Origin: Nemertoderma westbladi
Lineage: Eukaryota; Xenacoelomorpha; Nemertodermatida; Nemertodermatidae
Assembly (NCBI GenBank): GCA_032718475.1
Contig: JAUCBJ010008229.1
Location: 1-64,000, forward strand
DNA length: 64,000 nucleotides
Reading direction: 5' to 3'
Within the stretch, counting starts at the first letter, position 1. Each line of letters begins with the position of its first letter. Under the pieces are notes generated by a model. It did no database searches, was not told the origin of the DNA, and saw only the letters and a program-made list of their open reading frames with translations. Position numbers and translations under genes: made by a program. Below, piece by piece: positions 40,765 through 52,397 of this stretch.

Positions 40765-41506
40765 TGGCTGACATGTCGTTATCAGAATGTACCCACAATG
40801 ATTGCTCGTTTGTTGTTTTGGTTATTGTTGATAGTCAAGCACAAAACATAATTAAAACTGTGGTGTCATGCGAGCGCGGTGAGAGTGCGGTGCGGTGACA
40901 GGGCTGTGAAAATGCAATGCCGGTCACTCACAGCGTTTTGTTTTTGGATAAAACGTTTCGAGAACGCGGCAGGGAAATTTTCAGTAATATCTCAATTTTT
41001 GAATAAAATAACCCGCTATACTGCCACACCCTTTCCTTATGCCTTACTTAAGTTAGGTTTGGATTATATAAATTTATATATTAATTATTATTCGAAGATC
41101 ACCGTAAAACCAGTACAATTGCTTTACAATTAGTTATCTTCCACGAATAAATAACTAATGTAAATGTTTATGATTGTACCCCCAAAATTTCCATGCCCCA
41201 TTTCTATTCTTAGTCCCCCAAACAAAGCCCTATTATTAAGCCCTATACAAAGATATTTGAAATTATGTTATATTTCACATAGTCAGCATTGAGCATTTTT
41301 TTTCTAGAACACTATTTAACTTAACGACAGATGTTTTGCATAGCAACAAGGTTAAATTAACATGAAGAGGTATTTAATTTACCACATGAGAGGTATTTAA
41401 TTTACCTATGGAGATACTGGGCAATATAAATAAGGAAAAATTAAGCTTGAGAATATAAAAATATAAGGAATAAGCATTATGATTCCAATAATGGGTTACA
41501 AATTTT
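40765..41506. other. No gene recognised
   Basis: Contains one TTCTAGAA (41302-41309). Open stretches lack motifs. Confidence 0.4.
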
Positions 41507-41513
41507 GTAATAC

Positions 41514-42308
41514 TACTACTAGGATCGGCATGCTGCATTGCAGCTGCATTTTTAAGAATGCTGTGCCAGCTTATCGACAAAATTGCACCGCCACAACTCC
41601 CTATCACCCATGACATTTGGTAGATTATCCGCATCTTCAAGGCCAGTGTCCTTTAAGATGCGTCTCAAGAAAGTCATGGGCTGTCCACCATGCTTTTCAC
41701 TCCATGAGGCTGCCAAAGTACAAGATTATGCACTGGCTGGTCCTCACGGCGAAAGCAATGTCCTGCAAAGCGGAGGCGATTTTGTTCTAGTGTCAAGCTT
41801 GGGGGAACCAATGAGACACCTCCAATGTTATATAGTGTCTGGTTGGAGATGTGTGCATTGTACTTGACACAATGAACCCGGCGTAGTATTCTTGTGAATG
41901 TGCCATCCAGAGATTTGGTGTCCTCAGCAGTTAGAGCCCAGCATGGACTCCCATAGAGGAGTACTGGAACTACTGCTGCTCTAAATAATCGGACCTTAAG
42001 TTTCCGATTAATTCTCGTTGACTTCCAAATCCTGGAAAGCCTATTCAAGGCTGCCCATGCCTTTCCCTTACGTATTCGAAGGTCCTCACCTGACTTCCGT
42101 ATCCATGATCCCAGGTAACAAAAGTCATCCACATGCTCAAGCATACCATCTTTTGAGCTTATGCTCATCCGATCAGAGACTTGCTGAGGACTTTCAAAGT
42201 TAACTGTCAAAATTTTGGTCTTTCTGGAGTTAATAAAAAGACCAACACTAGAAGCAGCATGTTCTAATGAGCTGAGGAGCCATTGGGCTCCCTCTAATGA
42301 TTCTGAGA
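41514..42308 (-). mobile_element. 5'-truncated RTE copy
   Basis: Nearly identical to the C-terminal part of the full-length RTE, from LLSESLEGAQWLLSSLEHAA downward, ending in ACTACTACTAGG on the plus strand. GTAATAC at 41507-41513 and 42309-42315 looks like a 7-bp target duplication. A small deletion near 41695 shifts the end of the ORF. Confidence 0.85.
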
Positions 42309-42399
42309 GTAATACATAAATAGCTAAGTGCACATTTGGTGCATATCATTGACGATAATTAGAGTTTGAATGTGAATTCGTAGCCAACATATATGGATG

Positions 42400-43120
42400 T
42401 AATTTTTTTTAAAAGAAGTTACACCCCTTTAGGGGTAAGTATATTAAGTCCAGTATTAAAAAAGAAAAAGCACAATTAATTCTATATTTAAGCACAATAA
42501 ATAGTTAGTAAAAAACAAATGTTAATAAAAAAAAAAAAAAGAAATGGTTAGCGGCAGATGTTTTGCACCAGTTATCCTTTCTAGTTGGTTTCTGTAGCGA
42601 GGGCTTCGGGTCGAGGACAGTCCGGGCAAGACAGGACGTGGTATCTGTCGCTGCAGCTGCCATTGCAGAACAAACAGACACATTTGTCCTCCGGGTCGTG
42701 GTATCGGCGGTTTACGCAGATCCTGTGGTGCCAGCCGTGGATCGTGGTCCTGGTAATGATGTGTCTTTTGCGTTGCCCCGGGAGTCTCCACCAGTTAGTG
42801 GTGAACCCTGGGCCACGCTGGTACCCCCTGGCTGCGAAGTTGGCGGTGCGCTCCTCCCTGTGTGCTCTATATTGTTCTAGAACGTCTGGATTAAGGATAT
42901 CAGGGTTCTTGTCTAGAGTCGTCTCTATAAACATCTTTGAGTTGGCAAGTTTTATTGCAGCTGTCGAAGACGATGATTTATGTAGACATAACATTTTCTT
43001 TACAAAGCGCGATTTGATCCGATCAATATCTTTTAGATTTTGAAGCTTAAGGTGGTGGCTATAACTTTTGAAGCCATAAAGTGCCATTGGGGCAATCTTT
43101 ATTTCGAAAATCTTTAGAGC
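42400..43120 (-). mobile_element. LINE 3' part with CCHC knuckle (same family as 33.1 kb)
   Basis: Open from 43087 to 42581: MALYGFKSYSHHLKLQNLKD, RFVKKMLCLHK, RKRHIITRTTIHGWHHRICV, KCVCLFCNGSCSDRYHVLSC. This is a LINE C terminus with a Cys/His knuckle. The 3' untranslated part ends in the stem-loop ACCCCTAAAGGGGT at about 42420-42437 and an A-rich tail. The shared protein tail and stem-loop tie it to the fragment at 33081-33456. The RT domain is missing (5' truncation). Confidence 0.8.
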
Positions 43121-43134
43121 TGTATATGGATGTA

Positions 43135-43175
43135 ATGGCGCTACTACTACTACAACTTCTAGGTCGAGCGTGCTC
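43135..43175 (-). mobile_element. Tiny fragment of the RTE-B 3' end
   Basis: CTACTACTACTAC followed by CTAGGTCGAGCG is the reverse complement of the RTE-B end seen at about 19200-19233. Confidence 0.5.
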
Positions 43176-43860
43176 GAACATTATGGCGCTGCATGATGAG
43201 CTTTTGCACAGATTTATCATTCTGATGTTGCAGTAGTGTTCACCGAAACGGATTTTAGATGTTTATTTAGGGTAATGTTAGGTTTAACAAGTGTAACGTT
43301 GATGCATGTTTCCTGAATTCGGTGACACAACTTTACATTTACAGTAAATAGTTTATTTTTGATATTTGATTTATTTTTGATAATATATTAATTTACAAAT
43401 TATGACACTCATTGTTCACACACTTGCAATACAAATTACAAGCCACCCTTAGAGCCTGACAACTACAACTTGAAGTAGAACAAGGTCTTTGAGAATTGCA
43501 TTTACATGATGCTATTTCTACTATGGACTCTCAGGAGCCTTTGTTGGTACACCTGGATCTGGTTGAAGTTTGTTATCGGCCGACAATATCCAACCAAGGG
43601 TTGTTGGTTCTAGTGGTGGCTGAATAATGTCCCCAGCAGCTCTCCGCTGAACAATAACTGCAATCTCGCTCTTCCTATATCATGCTGGACTGCTGAAACA
43701 TCTGGAGGTAAACTTCGTATCTGAAACAAATAAGAAATTATAATTTTATTTTGTGCATGATATTTCGCAAAGCTAGGTTAGCTTGCAGGAATTAGATGGA
43801 TAGGATTCCATTTCCCAGCGAAAATATAAACACATCAGAAAGGAATTTGGCCCATTTACT
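43176..43860 (-). other. Mostly unassigned; possible second exon of the jerky-type protein
   Basis: On the minus strand a good acceptor (TTATTTGTTTCAG) precedes IRSLPPDVSAVQHDIGRARL, which stays open for about 40 codons near 43600-43720. It may be downstream coding sequence of the jerky-type transposase, but the DDE domain between is missing. A T-rich, AT-rich stretch follows. Confidence 0.3.
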
Positions 43861-43864
43861 ATCA

Positions 43865-44482
43865 TTAGGGACCTTTCGTATTTTCGACCATCTTTCCAAA
43901 CAGTCTGGGAATGTTCACATGGTGGCCGGGCTGATCAGTAAAATTTGTTTCATCGTAATTGTATATATTGCTCGCTGGTGTGTTGGAAGGAATGGTCTTC
44001 TCTAGATTGTCAAAATATTCTGACACCATTTCAACAGAAATGTCTGCTCGACTGGGTTTGACATTATCAGCGATGCGTGAAACCAAGTTGTGTCGGGATT
44101 TAAAACTATTTATCCAGTCAATACCAGGGGTGTTATTGGTAAACTTGCTGTTCTGGATGCCCATCCTATTTATATATCCAGACACAAGCAAACGGAGGTC
44201 GTTATTGTCAAGTGGACACTTCCAGTCACACATTACATTGATGACACTAACCAGCACCTGTTCTTCTTTTTGACTTATCGCCAACTGCCCACCATGAATG
44301 CCAGGATGTTTGTTTGTGACTTTATTATGCAGAGTGGAAGATGGCACCTTAAATTCCTTGGCAGCTTTCCCTATAGACGATCCCCCTCTACGTACACTGT
44401 GCAAAGCGTCCTCCAGATTTTTCTCAGGATAAGAGTGATAGGATCGAGCAGCATTCACTCGTACATACTTGCGTGGCATCAC
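43865..44482 (-). pseudogene. Jerky/pogo-type transposase, N-terminal two thirds, truncated
   Basis: 205 codons. Residues 1-60 are a psq-type helix-turn-helix (YHSYPEKNLEDALHSVRRGG, IGKAAKEFKVPSSTLHNKV). Residues 60-150 are a CENP-B-type DNA-binding region (GIDWINSFKSRHNLVSRIAD). The start of the DDE domain is at 175-185 (NIYNYDETNFTDQPG, first catalytic Asp). The reading then ends, so the remaining DDE residues are absent. It resembles the more degraded copy at 4.7-6.4 kb in layout but is a different sequence. Whether a host has kept the DNA-binding part for its own use cannot be judged from one copy. Confidence 0.78.
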
Positions 44483-44599
44483 TGCTACTAACTGATAATA
44501 GCCGTACTAACGGCAGATTAATAATAATGTAACCTAATTGACTCAGCGCTGCTACAGTTTGATTAATTTTGTAGGCTACTAATGCCTGCCCGTTTTCTT

Positions 44600-45905
44600 A
44601 AGGATGGTGCTGAAGTAGTACCTGGCTGAAGTGGTGGTGTACCGCAAGGTAGTATATTAGGTCCTCTGCTTTTTGTATGCTATGTAAATGATATGATATG
44701 TAGTATAGATCCCGATTTTAAACTCATTTTATATGCCGACGACAGTACTCTTATTTTCTCTCATAAAGATCCGATCCATATTTCCCAAAAGTTAAGTGCA
44801 GTTCTAGAATCCTGTAATGAGTGGTTGGTTGATAATAAGCTATCCATTCTCTACGGTAAGACTGAAAAAAGTATTTTGTTTGGTTCCAAAAGAATGTTAA
44901 AGAAGGTAACTAAGTTTGAAGTCACTAGTAATGGACATAAGATTGAAAATAAAAAGGAAGTTAAATATTTAGGGGCCACATTGGATAACTGCTTATCAGG
45001 AGAAAGTACAGTGAAAAATATTTTCTCGAAAGTTAACAGTAGGCTTAGGTTTCTATACAGAAATAAAAATAGTTTAAACACGGACTCCCGCAAGTTACTT
45101 TGCTCTTCTTTAATACAGTGTCACATGAAGGCTTAACCAAACAGCTTAAATGTAAATTACAAGTAGCTCAGAATAAAGTAGTACGATTTATTAAAGACTA
45201 CAAACCTAGGCACCACCTAACTCCAGATGACTTTTCTGAATCTGGACTACTTAACTTAGATAGTAGAGTTAAGCAGCTACGCCTTAACCATGTGCATAAA
45301 GTGTATAATGGTAAATGTCCCAATTGCCTAAAACAAAAATTCAACAGAGTACGCGATACACACTCTTACAGTACCAGAGCAAGTGCTTCAAACTTCTACC
45401 TCCCGAATTGTAAATCCTTCGAATCTGATACTTTCTTTTTTAACGGCATTAAAAATTGGAATGCTCTGCCTAATGAAATTAAAAACCTAGATAATCAACA
45501 TTCTTTTAAATCTGCAGTTAAATCTCACCTCCGTGTGCAATGTAAAAATAGTTACAATAGTCCTACAGTAAGTTATTAGTGTATTAATTATTTACTATTT
45601 ATACTGTAATTACGTTTTATAATAAATTGTTCTGTACATTACATCTTTATCGTTGAGTCGGACATTGTCACGCTCTCGGTAAAGTTGTAAATGTACATAG
45701 TGTAATTACGTTTTATATTGGTTTTATGTTAGCATAGTGTAATATTGTATTTGTAACCAAGTAACATAAAGGACCCCCTTGGAAATAAGCTGCAAAGCTT
45801 TAGGGGTAATCCTATATGTTATGTTGGGCAATATCTTTATACCGGTACATTGTTTGGTGTATTTGTTATTGTTTTTACATAATGTATAAATAAATATATC
45901 TATCT
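44600..45905 (+). mobile_element. L2/CR1-type LINE, 3' part, nearly intact C terminus
   Basis: Begins within the RT palm (GGVPQGSILGPLLFVCYVND, LILYADDSTLIFSHKDPIHI), continues with LSILYGKTEKSILFG and KYLGATLDNCLSG, then a frameshift near 45100. A second frame follows with VVRFIKDYKPRHHLTPDDFS, YSTRASASNFYLPNCKSF and FFNGIKNWNALPNEIKNLDN, ending at 45579. The 3' tail carries GGACC...GGAAATAAG...TAATCC (45771-45812) and ends in ATAAATAAATATATCTATCTA. 5'-truncated. One frameshift separates it from an open C-terminal ORF. Confidence 0.85.
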
Positions 45906-45959
45906 ACGCGAAGCCCTCTTTTTTTAGGGGTTGTGGTCTGTTGATCATGCGGTCAGACG

Positions 45960-46130
45960 GTGAGTGAGAATGTGGATGGGAATGTGGGAAGATGGGATAT
46001 GGGAAGGTTGGTGAAAATGTGGGAAGGGGGATGGGAATGTGGGAAGGTTGATGGGAATATGGGAAGATTCATGGAAATGTGGGAAGGTGGGTGGATGGGA
46101 ATGTGGGAAGGTGGCCAGATGGTTGTTTAT
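45960..46130 (+). repeat. G-rich minisatellite, GGGAATGTGGGAAGGTKGAT units
   Basis: About eight irregular units of 18-24 bases. Their reverse complement recurs in a C-rich block at about 46335-46400 (CATTCCCATCTTCCTA units). The short open stretches across it are repeat translations. Confidence 0.8.
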
Positions 46131-46334
46131 TGTTTTGGTTAGAAAAGACAGCCTTGGTAACCTGTTCCTTTCCCTCAATTGGTATGTAACAACATCGTTT
46201 GTTGTTTTAGTTAGAAAAGTCTGCCTGCTCCTTTCCTTTCATTTATAGGGAACAACAACTTATATTGTTTGGTTAGAAAAGCAAAACCATGTAACCTGCT
46301 CAACACACGTTTAATCTTTTTGGTGATGAAGTTA
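46131..46334 (+). repeat. Three-fold repeat between the minisatellite arms
   Basis: TTGTTTTGGTTAGAAAAG and variants occur at about 46130, 46201 and 46264, each followed by a 'cctgctcc-ttcc' or 'acctgctc' stretch, so the unit is about 65-75 bp. Confidence 0.6.
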
Positions 46335-46460
46335 GTCTCCCCACATTCCCATCTTCCTACATTCCCATCTTCCTACTTTCCCACCAACCTACCCACCAAC
46401 ACAACCACCGACCGACATACCGACCAACCGACGGACTGACCGACCAACCAACCGAGCCAC
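46335..46460 (+). repeat. C-rich minisatellite arm and CCGACCAA tract
   Basis: CATTCCCATCTTCCTA units complement the G-rich block at 45960-46130. They are followed by a CCGACCGACATACCGACCAA-type tract. Confidence 0.75.
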
Positions 46461-47820
46461 CCATCTACCCCTTTAAACAAACGTTGACTTATTTTGGCTT
46501 TCCTGGGGGCACCATGGGATTGTTCATATGGGCCAGTTCCTGTTCTAGTATTATAAGTACAGCGCTGGTTGTACAGGATGTACTAATAACGGTTGATCAC
46601 CCATTAAACTCATAAACAGAATAATTGTCTTACCTTTGGGGGATGTTTGGTTGTAGTAAACATTTTGTATTGTATCGTTTCTAATTATGAGGCTTAAGGT
46701 TTAGCATATATACTATGGTAACTTGCTTTCTAAGGGGTGGCCGTTGTGGGCTTCCGTACAAAATATACTAGCTAGGTAAGGTCATATAACACTGACTGAC
46801 TGACTAACTGACTGACTGACTCATTCACTGATAATAATCCAGGTTCAGGCACTTCCTGCCTGGCGTTTTTTGTGAATTTTTACAAATACATTGCTTTGGT
46901 GGTTCATAATCGCGTTTCAAAATTTCAGATCGATTCTATGTGTGGTATTCTATGTATTTTCTATTTTTGACATTATTTTGTCGCGAAATGAAAAGTAATG
47001 GTAAATTAACACCAATAACAGCTGGTGTTCACGATGAAATATGGCTTAATATGTCAAGAGTTAGGCATAGTAAAATGTGTTGGTTGCCAAGTTTTACTAG
47101 TAGGCTATGAGGAAAGGCAATGTTTACTCACACATGTGCTGTGGGTATCTAATGTATTACCCCATAAGCTGATTGCTCTCCCAGTGCTTCCTAAGGGTAT
47201 ATCTACAATAAGGTTACTCATTCTGCTATGTTAGGTGGTGGATCAGGTGAATGAATCTTAGTTACACGACGCAGTGTGTTGTATCCTATTGCAGTCGATA
47301 CTCACTGTGGATTGCAAAATGTTTTATAGTTGAATTACATTTAGCGGTTAAGATTACTCTAGCTGTCAGACTTCCCTTCAGACCATGATAGGCAAACATT
47401 AATCTTATTGTGTGTTTATAAATTTTTGCATGCCAGATAGCCCTCACAGACTAACTGAATCGAATGAAATCGAATATATATTAGTTGTTATTTATCTGGT
47501 TGTGCATCATCAGCATTTTTTATAAATTTTCGGTAATCTTATCTTATTTCTTGTAAACGCGCTTGATAATAAAATTATATGCTTCACATTATATTTTTGT
47601 TAGTGGTAGCAAAGTTTCATTTTTTATTATGTGGGACGAGCCACACAGTCAGCTTGCCTTACCTCACGCCTTACAGTTTAGACACTTGTTTAATTTACTT
47701 ACTGCTAACTTCCCCCTGGATCCTTCCAGCCAGCCTGCTGCCTTTCTAGTGTTCTAGAACAGGTACCAACAACAAATATAAACTATTATAAAAATAAAAA
47801 TTATTTTTAAAATTTATAAA
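46461..47820. other. No gene recognised
   Basis: A CTGACTGACTGACTAACTGA tract lies at about 46792-46822. One TTCTAGAA at 47752-47759. Open stretches have no assignable motif. Confidence 0.4.
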
Positions 47821-47825
47821 GAATA

Positions 47826-48149
47826 CTAGTTAAAAAAACATAAAATACTTAAGCCACCAAGCTCACCATCTACCAAATCTAACCGAATCTTCACTTTCGC
47901 AGCCAATTCGTCGTATCGGAGCAATCTTCTTTCGCACATAGCATGCAATTCCTTTCTACGATTGATATTATTGCTATCGCTTATGCCTATTATTACACTT
48001 TTCCAACGTTTATTATCTATCGCCTTACATTCCTCTCCACAGATAAGGCTATCTCTCTCAAAGTTATCTGGGACTATAGATCGCAATTTTTTAATTGTGT
48101 TGGACGAAGCTGGCAAGCAATCCCCGCCCCTCTTTAGGACCCTTTTCAT
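47826..48149 (-). CDS. Hypothetical protein or exon, unassigned
   Basis: 107 codons: MKRVLKRGGDCLPASSNTIK, DSLICGEECKAIDNKRWKSV, RRKELHAMCERRLLRYDELA. It has paired Cys residues (CGEEC and a later C) and is rich in basic residues. It resembles in style the short Cys-containing N-terminal exons of some invertebrate transposon proteins, but I cannot name a family. The end past DLVDGELGG is probably beyond a splice site or decay point. Confidence 0.35.
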   Translation of the reverse strand: MKRVLKRGGDCLPASSNTIKKLRSIVPDNFERDSLICGEECKAIDNKRWKSVIIGISDSNNINRRKELHAMCERRLLRYDELAAKVKIRLDLVDGELGGLSILCFFN

Positions 48150-48489
48150 TGCCTAATGTAACCTATTACATTACTGCTAATGTTGCATAATTGACTACAT
48201 AAACATAATATTCTATAATATAATAATAATAATAATAATAATATTCTATATATAGCTTAACATTTTTTGGTTATTTTGTTATGATTTTATCCTCCAAACA
48301 AACAGCTATAAAAAAAATTGCTCAACCTTTCCCAAAGTCTTATAGAGAAAATGTATTGTCATAATGTGGAACAAATCATTAGCAAATAAAATTGCTGTAA
48401 TACGCTGGAGAACGGTTCGTCAGTAAAATGTAACAAGCTATTCGACTAAATATAAATAAATAAAAAAAATAAATAAAAAAATAATTATT

Positions 48490-48618
48490 TATTACATGGG
48501 ATAAAAAGTAGAACTTTTTTCATTATTCTCGAGGCATTTTATTTACCGAGAGTCAGTTAATAAAGGGTCGAGAGAATATTGAAAAAAAAATGTTCTACGT
48601 TTTTTTCCCATGTAATAC
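48490..48618. repeat. Foldback (hairpin) of about 130 bp
   Basis: Left arm TTACATGGGATAAAAAGTAG... and right arm ...CTACGTTTTTTTCCCATGTAA are inverted, with further pairing (CATTATTCTCGAG against GTCGAGAGAATATTG) around a short loop. Likely a MITE or MITE remnant. Confidence 0.7.
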
Positions 48619-48649
48619 GTAATTTTATTCTTAAAATGGTACTTTTTTA

Positions 48650-49330
48650 TTTACTTTTTTTTTGCTCAATTCTTTAATAAAACCTAGCGAAATACTGCAG
48701 TAGAGTAGTGTTACAAATTAAATTGAACTGCAGTATTTTACTATATTGCTTCCATAGTTATTGCGATTCAAATTATTGTACTCTTCAACTCTCCATGTGC
48801 CTTACTCAATGTTACAATAATTTAGTGTTCTCGAATATTTATTACGTAATTAGAGAGCCGCTTAACAACATTAACCAATATCGAATATTGAGTTCCGTTT
48901 TGGAGTTCGTTTTTCACACACTAAAGTTGCAATAACTTTTGAGTGTGTGAATAGATTTTGCTCAAATTACTTGCAACCTTTTCTACGTCGATGCTCTTTC
49001 AATATATGTAATTAAATTTAAGAAATTCCACCAAAAATATTTTAATTTACTTTTTTCGAAAGTAAAATCAATGCAATCCTATGGGTTACTGAAACTTTTT
49101 CTCCCGATTTTAGACTAAATTCGAGCGAAAAAGTAACAATTAAAGAATAAAATATATATATAAAATCTACTCGACTATTATTATAATTGATTTATTTGCC
49201 TTTACAGGTTACACTATGTATAACAAAATACCCATGTACTCAGTTAAGGGATATATTTATAGAGATCATCTTGCTTTACTTCCTGCATGGCGATTTTTAT
49301 GAAATTTTCCTTGAGCCTTAAGGCAAACAA
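48650..49330. other. AT-rich spacer, nothing recognised
   Basis: No gene, repeat or transposon end that I can support. Confidence 0.4.
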
Positions 49331-49354
49331 GGCCCGTTAACATCCAAACGGAAA

Positions 49355-49636
49355 GGTACACGGCGCGGTACCGCAGGGCCAGCTGTGCACCGCTGAGTGT
49401 GGGTACACGGCGCGGTACCGCAGGGCCAGCTGTGCACCGCTGAGTGTGGGTACACGGCGCGGTACCGCAGGGCCAGCTGTGCACCGCTGAGTGTGGGTAC
49501 ACGGCGCGGTACCGCAGGGCCAGCTGTGCACCGCTGAGTGTGGGTACACGGCGTGGTACCGCAGGGCCAGCTGTGCACCGCTGAGTGTGGGTACACGGCG
49601 CGGTACCGCAGGGCCACCTGTGCACCGCTGAGTGTG
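49355..49636 (+). repeat. 47-bp GC-rich minisatellite, six units
   Basis: GGTACACGGCGCGGTACC starts at 49355, 49402, 49449, 49496, 49543 and 49590, an exact 47-bp period, with only one or two substitutions between units. Because 47 is not a multiple of 3 and no stop occurs, all three minus-strand frames are open across it; these are not genes. It is much more GC-rich than its surroundings. Confidence 0.95.
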
Positions 49637-49639
49637 AAC

Positions 49640-50590
49640 GACCCTGCGGTATAGGAGTGGTGTCTGAGCGGTAAATTATATTATAATGTAAAAAAATATT
49701 TAAGATTTTTATGTCAAAATTTTTTGATTACCGCTGATTGCGAGCGACCCGACATAGTTGTGCGGTACATTACATTACGCGGTTTACCGCAACCACAGCA
49801 CCATTGTAATAATGTTAAAACAATAATTGTCTAGACTGTTGAATTAACTGTGAACTACTATATTTGAAAATATTACAATTGTTTTCACTAAAAATCATGC
49901 CCCGTCCTCAATAGAGAGATACTGGTGTCCCTGCAGGTGGTTAAATTTATATTCGTAAAGAGACAAGAGACCCCAGTAATACTGTATGTAAATACTATTT
50001 CATAACTTAGTTAAGCATCTTTGGAAGTGATTAGTTGGGAATTAAGAAGAAACAGGCGGAGGAGCAATAAATAGTTTAAATCACAAAAAAAAGTCGTTCC
50101 CCCCTCCCACACTCCGATAATACAATTTTTATTAACTAGCATTTTTATTAACAATCTACTATCTATTATAATATATAAAATATAACATATATAAATAAAA
50201 AATAAAAATATATATAAAATAAACATAGATTTACAGTTTTTCTGATTGTATAATTTATTTTCGTTATAGGGTAGATAACATATAGGATAGAATAATATAG
50301 TAGATGGTGGAGAACCGCGCTGAATCGGAGGAAGAGGCAAGAGACAACCGCCCTGAATGCATATATGGCACACGCCGATGAGCACTTAGTCTTGTAACTC
50401 ATGTTTTGTATACTAAACGTCCATGTCTTAATGAAATGTGAATCCGGCTGCAAGGTCCCATCACTACGGCAATGGTCAGAACCCGGCGGCACCTCACTCA
50501 CCTCCGGTCTTTTTTATTTCATCTTTGCACTGCAAATGAAATAATGGTATAATATCTTATTATATTGTTGCTAAGATGTTTAGAACAAGT
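49640..50590. other. No gene recognised
   Basis: Open stretches on the minus strand (50011-50501) are AT-rich and hydrophobic, without motif. At 50420-50515 the minus strand has a proline-rich reading (SEVPPGSDHCRSDGTLQPDS) that I cannot place. Confidence 0.35.
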
Positions 50591-50594
50591 AGAT

Positions 50595-50822
50595 GTTTAA
50601 GTCTCAAGTAGTGCTACAGTATTCAATTGAAACTAATGACGTTCACTATTAGAACTACTGACGCTTTGATTAGAACTATTTACGTATCCGGTTTAGAACA
50701 AATGGCGGTTGGTTCAGAACTAAGAGACTATTCCATTGGAACTAATGACGTTTACAGATAGAACTACTGTCGTCCCCATTGGAACTAATTACGTTTACAG
50801 TTTGAACTACTGACGCCCCACT
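50595..50822 (+). repeat. Array of GAACTAMTGACGTTT motifs
   Basis: GAACTA followed by ATGACGT, CTGACG, TTTACG or similar occurs about seven times between 50624 and 50815, at 21-30 base spacing with one larger gap. It ends directly at the start of an RTE insertion (about 50820). Confidence 0.7.
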
Positions 50823-52385
50823 GAGGCGGCTGCAAAGAGCATTAAGACCAATCGTGCCAGTGGAGTAGATGGTGTTCCCCCTGATGACTTTAAAATACCT
50901 CAGTGTTTAAAGCTCATCTATCCCATCATAGTAGACATGTACCGAACAACAAGAGTCCCACAAGAAATGAAAACAAATAAGTTGGTGCCAGTTCCCAAGA
51001 AGGGCAACCTAACACTCTATGGTTCTTTTCGGAGAATCTCATTGATCTCGATTGCTGCAAAGCTATACAATAGAATTCTATTAAATCGCATCAGGGATCC
51101 CATTGAGAGACTGCTCCGTGGAAATCAGAATGGGTTCCGTAAAGGTCGTGGGACCATGGAGCCCATTTTGGCACTTGGAAGGATAATTGAAGAGTTATCA
51201 AAAAAGAAAGACAGGCATCTTGCTGTTATCTTTGTTGACTTCTTCAAGGCCTTTGATTCAGTCTCTCGCTCACGTATGTTCAGCATACTTTCATTATATG
51301 GGATTCCTGATGAAATTATTGCAGCAATCAGATCAGTATACGATGGTTCGACAACATTTGTGTCTACTGTTGACGGTGACACAGAACCATTTGAAGTGTT
51401 ATGGGGCGTCCTCCAGGGAGACACACTTGCACCATTCTTGTTCATAATTGTTGTTGACTATGTTCTACGATCATCATAAAGATGATGGGGTGATGATAAT
51501 TCCACCTACTGGCTCCAAAAGTCGAGGAAATCCTGCCAAGTACCTAACTGATCTAGACTTTGCTGATGACTTAGGAGTACTCTCAGAAGCACTAGAGGGA
51601 GCCCAACGGCTCCTCAGCTCATTAGAACATGCTGCTTCTAGTGTTGGTCTTTTTATTAACTCCAGAAAGACCAAAATTTTGACAGTTAACTTTGAAAGTC
51701 CTCAGCAAGTCTCGGATCGGATGAGCATAAGCTCAAAAGATGGTATGCTTGAGCATGTGGATGTCTTCTGTTACCTGGGATCATGGATCCGAAAGTCAGG
51801 TGAGGACCTTCGAATACGTAAGGGAAAGGCATTGGCAGCCTTGAATAGGCTTTCCAGGATTTGGAAGTCAACGAGAATTAATCGGAAACTTAAGGTCCGA
51901 TTATTTAGAGCAGCAGTAGTTCCAGTACTCCTCTATGGGAGTCCATGCTAGGCTCTAACTGCTGAGGACACCAAATCTCTGGATGCCACATTCACAAGAA
52001 TGCTACGCTGGGTTCACTGTGTCAAGTACAATGCACACATCTCCAACCAGACACTATATAACATTGGAGGTGTCTCATTGGTTCCCCCAAGCTTGACACT
52101 AGAACAAAATCGCCTCCGCTTTGCAGGACATTGCTTTCGCCGTGAGGACCAGCCAGTGCATAATCTTGTACTTTGGCAGCCTCATGGAGTGAATAAGCAT
52201 GGTGGACAGCCCATGACTTTCTTGAGACGCATCTTAAAGGACACTGGCCTTGAAGATGTGGATGATCTAGCAAATGTCATGGGTGATAGGGAGTTGTGGC
52301 AGTGCAATTTTGTCGATAAGCCGGCACAGCATTCTTAAAAATGCAGCTGCAATGCAGCATGCCGATCCTAGTAGTAGTAGTAGTA
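50823..52385 (+). mobile_element. 5'-truncated RTE copy with deletion and stop
   Basis: Plus-strand copy of the RT and C-terminal part: AAKSIKTNRASGVDG, LVPVPKKGN, AVIFVDFFKAFDSVSRSRMF, and FADD in a second frame. About 10 bases are missing near 51470, shifting the frame after DYVLR. A TGG to TAG change near 51950 (expected SPCWALT) ends the second frame. The last part (52000-52338) is open to the normal stop. Ends CCGATCC(TAG)n at 52364-52385. Confidence 0.9.
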
Positions 52386-52397
52386 GGTATAATAAAG

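Noticed and set aside
46845-49300. Shared 'cttcctgc-tggcg-tttttt-tgaa' segment at 46855 and 49271 as ends of one transposon
   Set aside because: The match is short and direct, not inverted, and no other end features were found.
49355-49636. CRISPR-like array (six regular repeats)
   Set aside because: The 47-bp units are contiguous with no variable spacers and the context is eukaryotic; it is a minisatellite.
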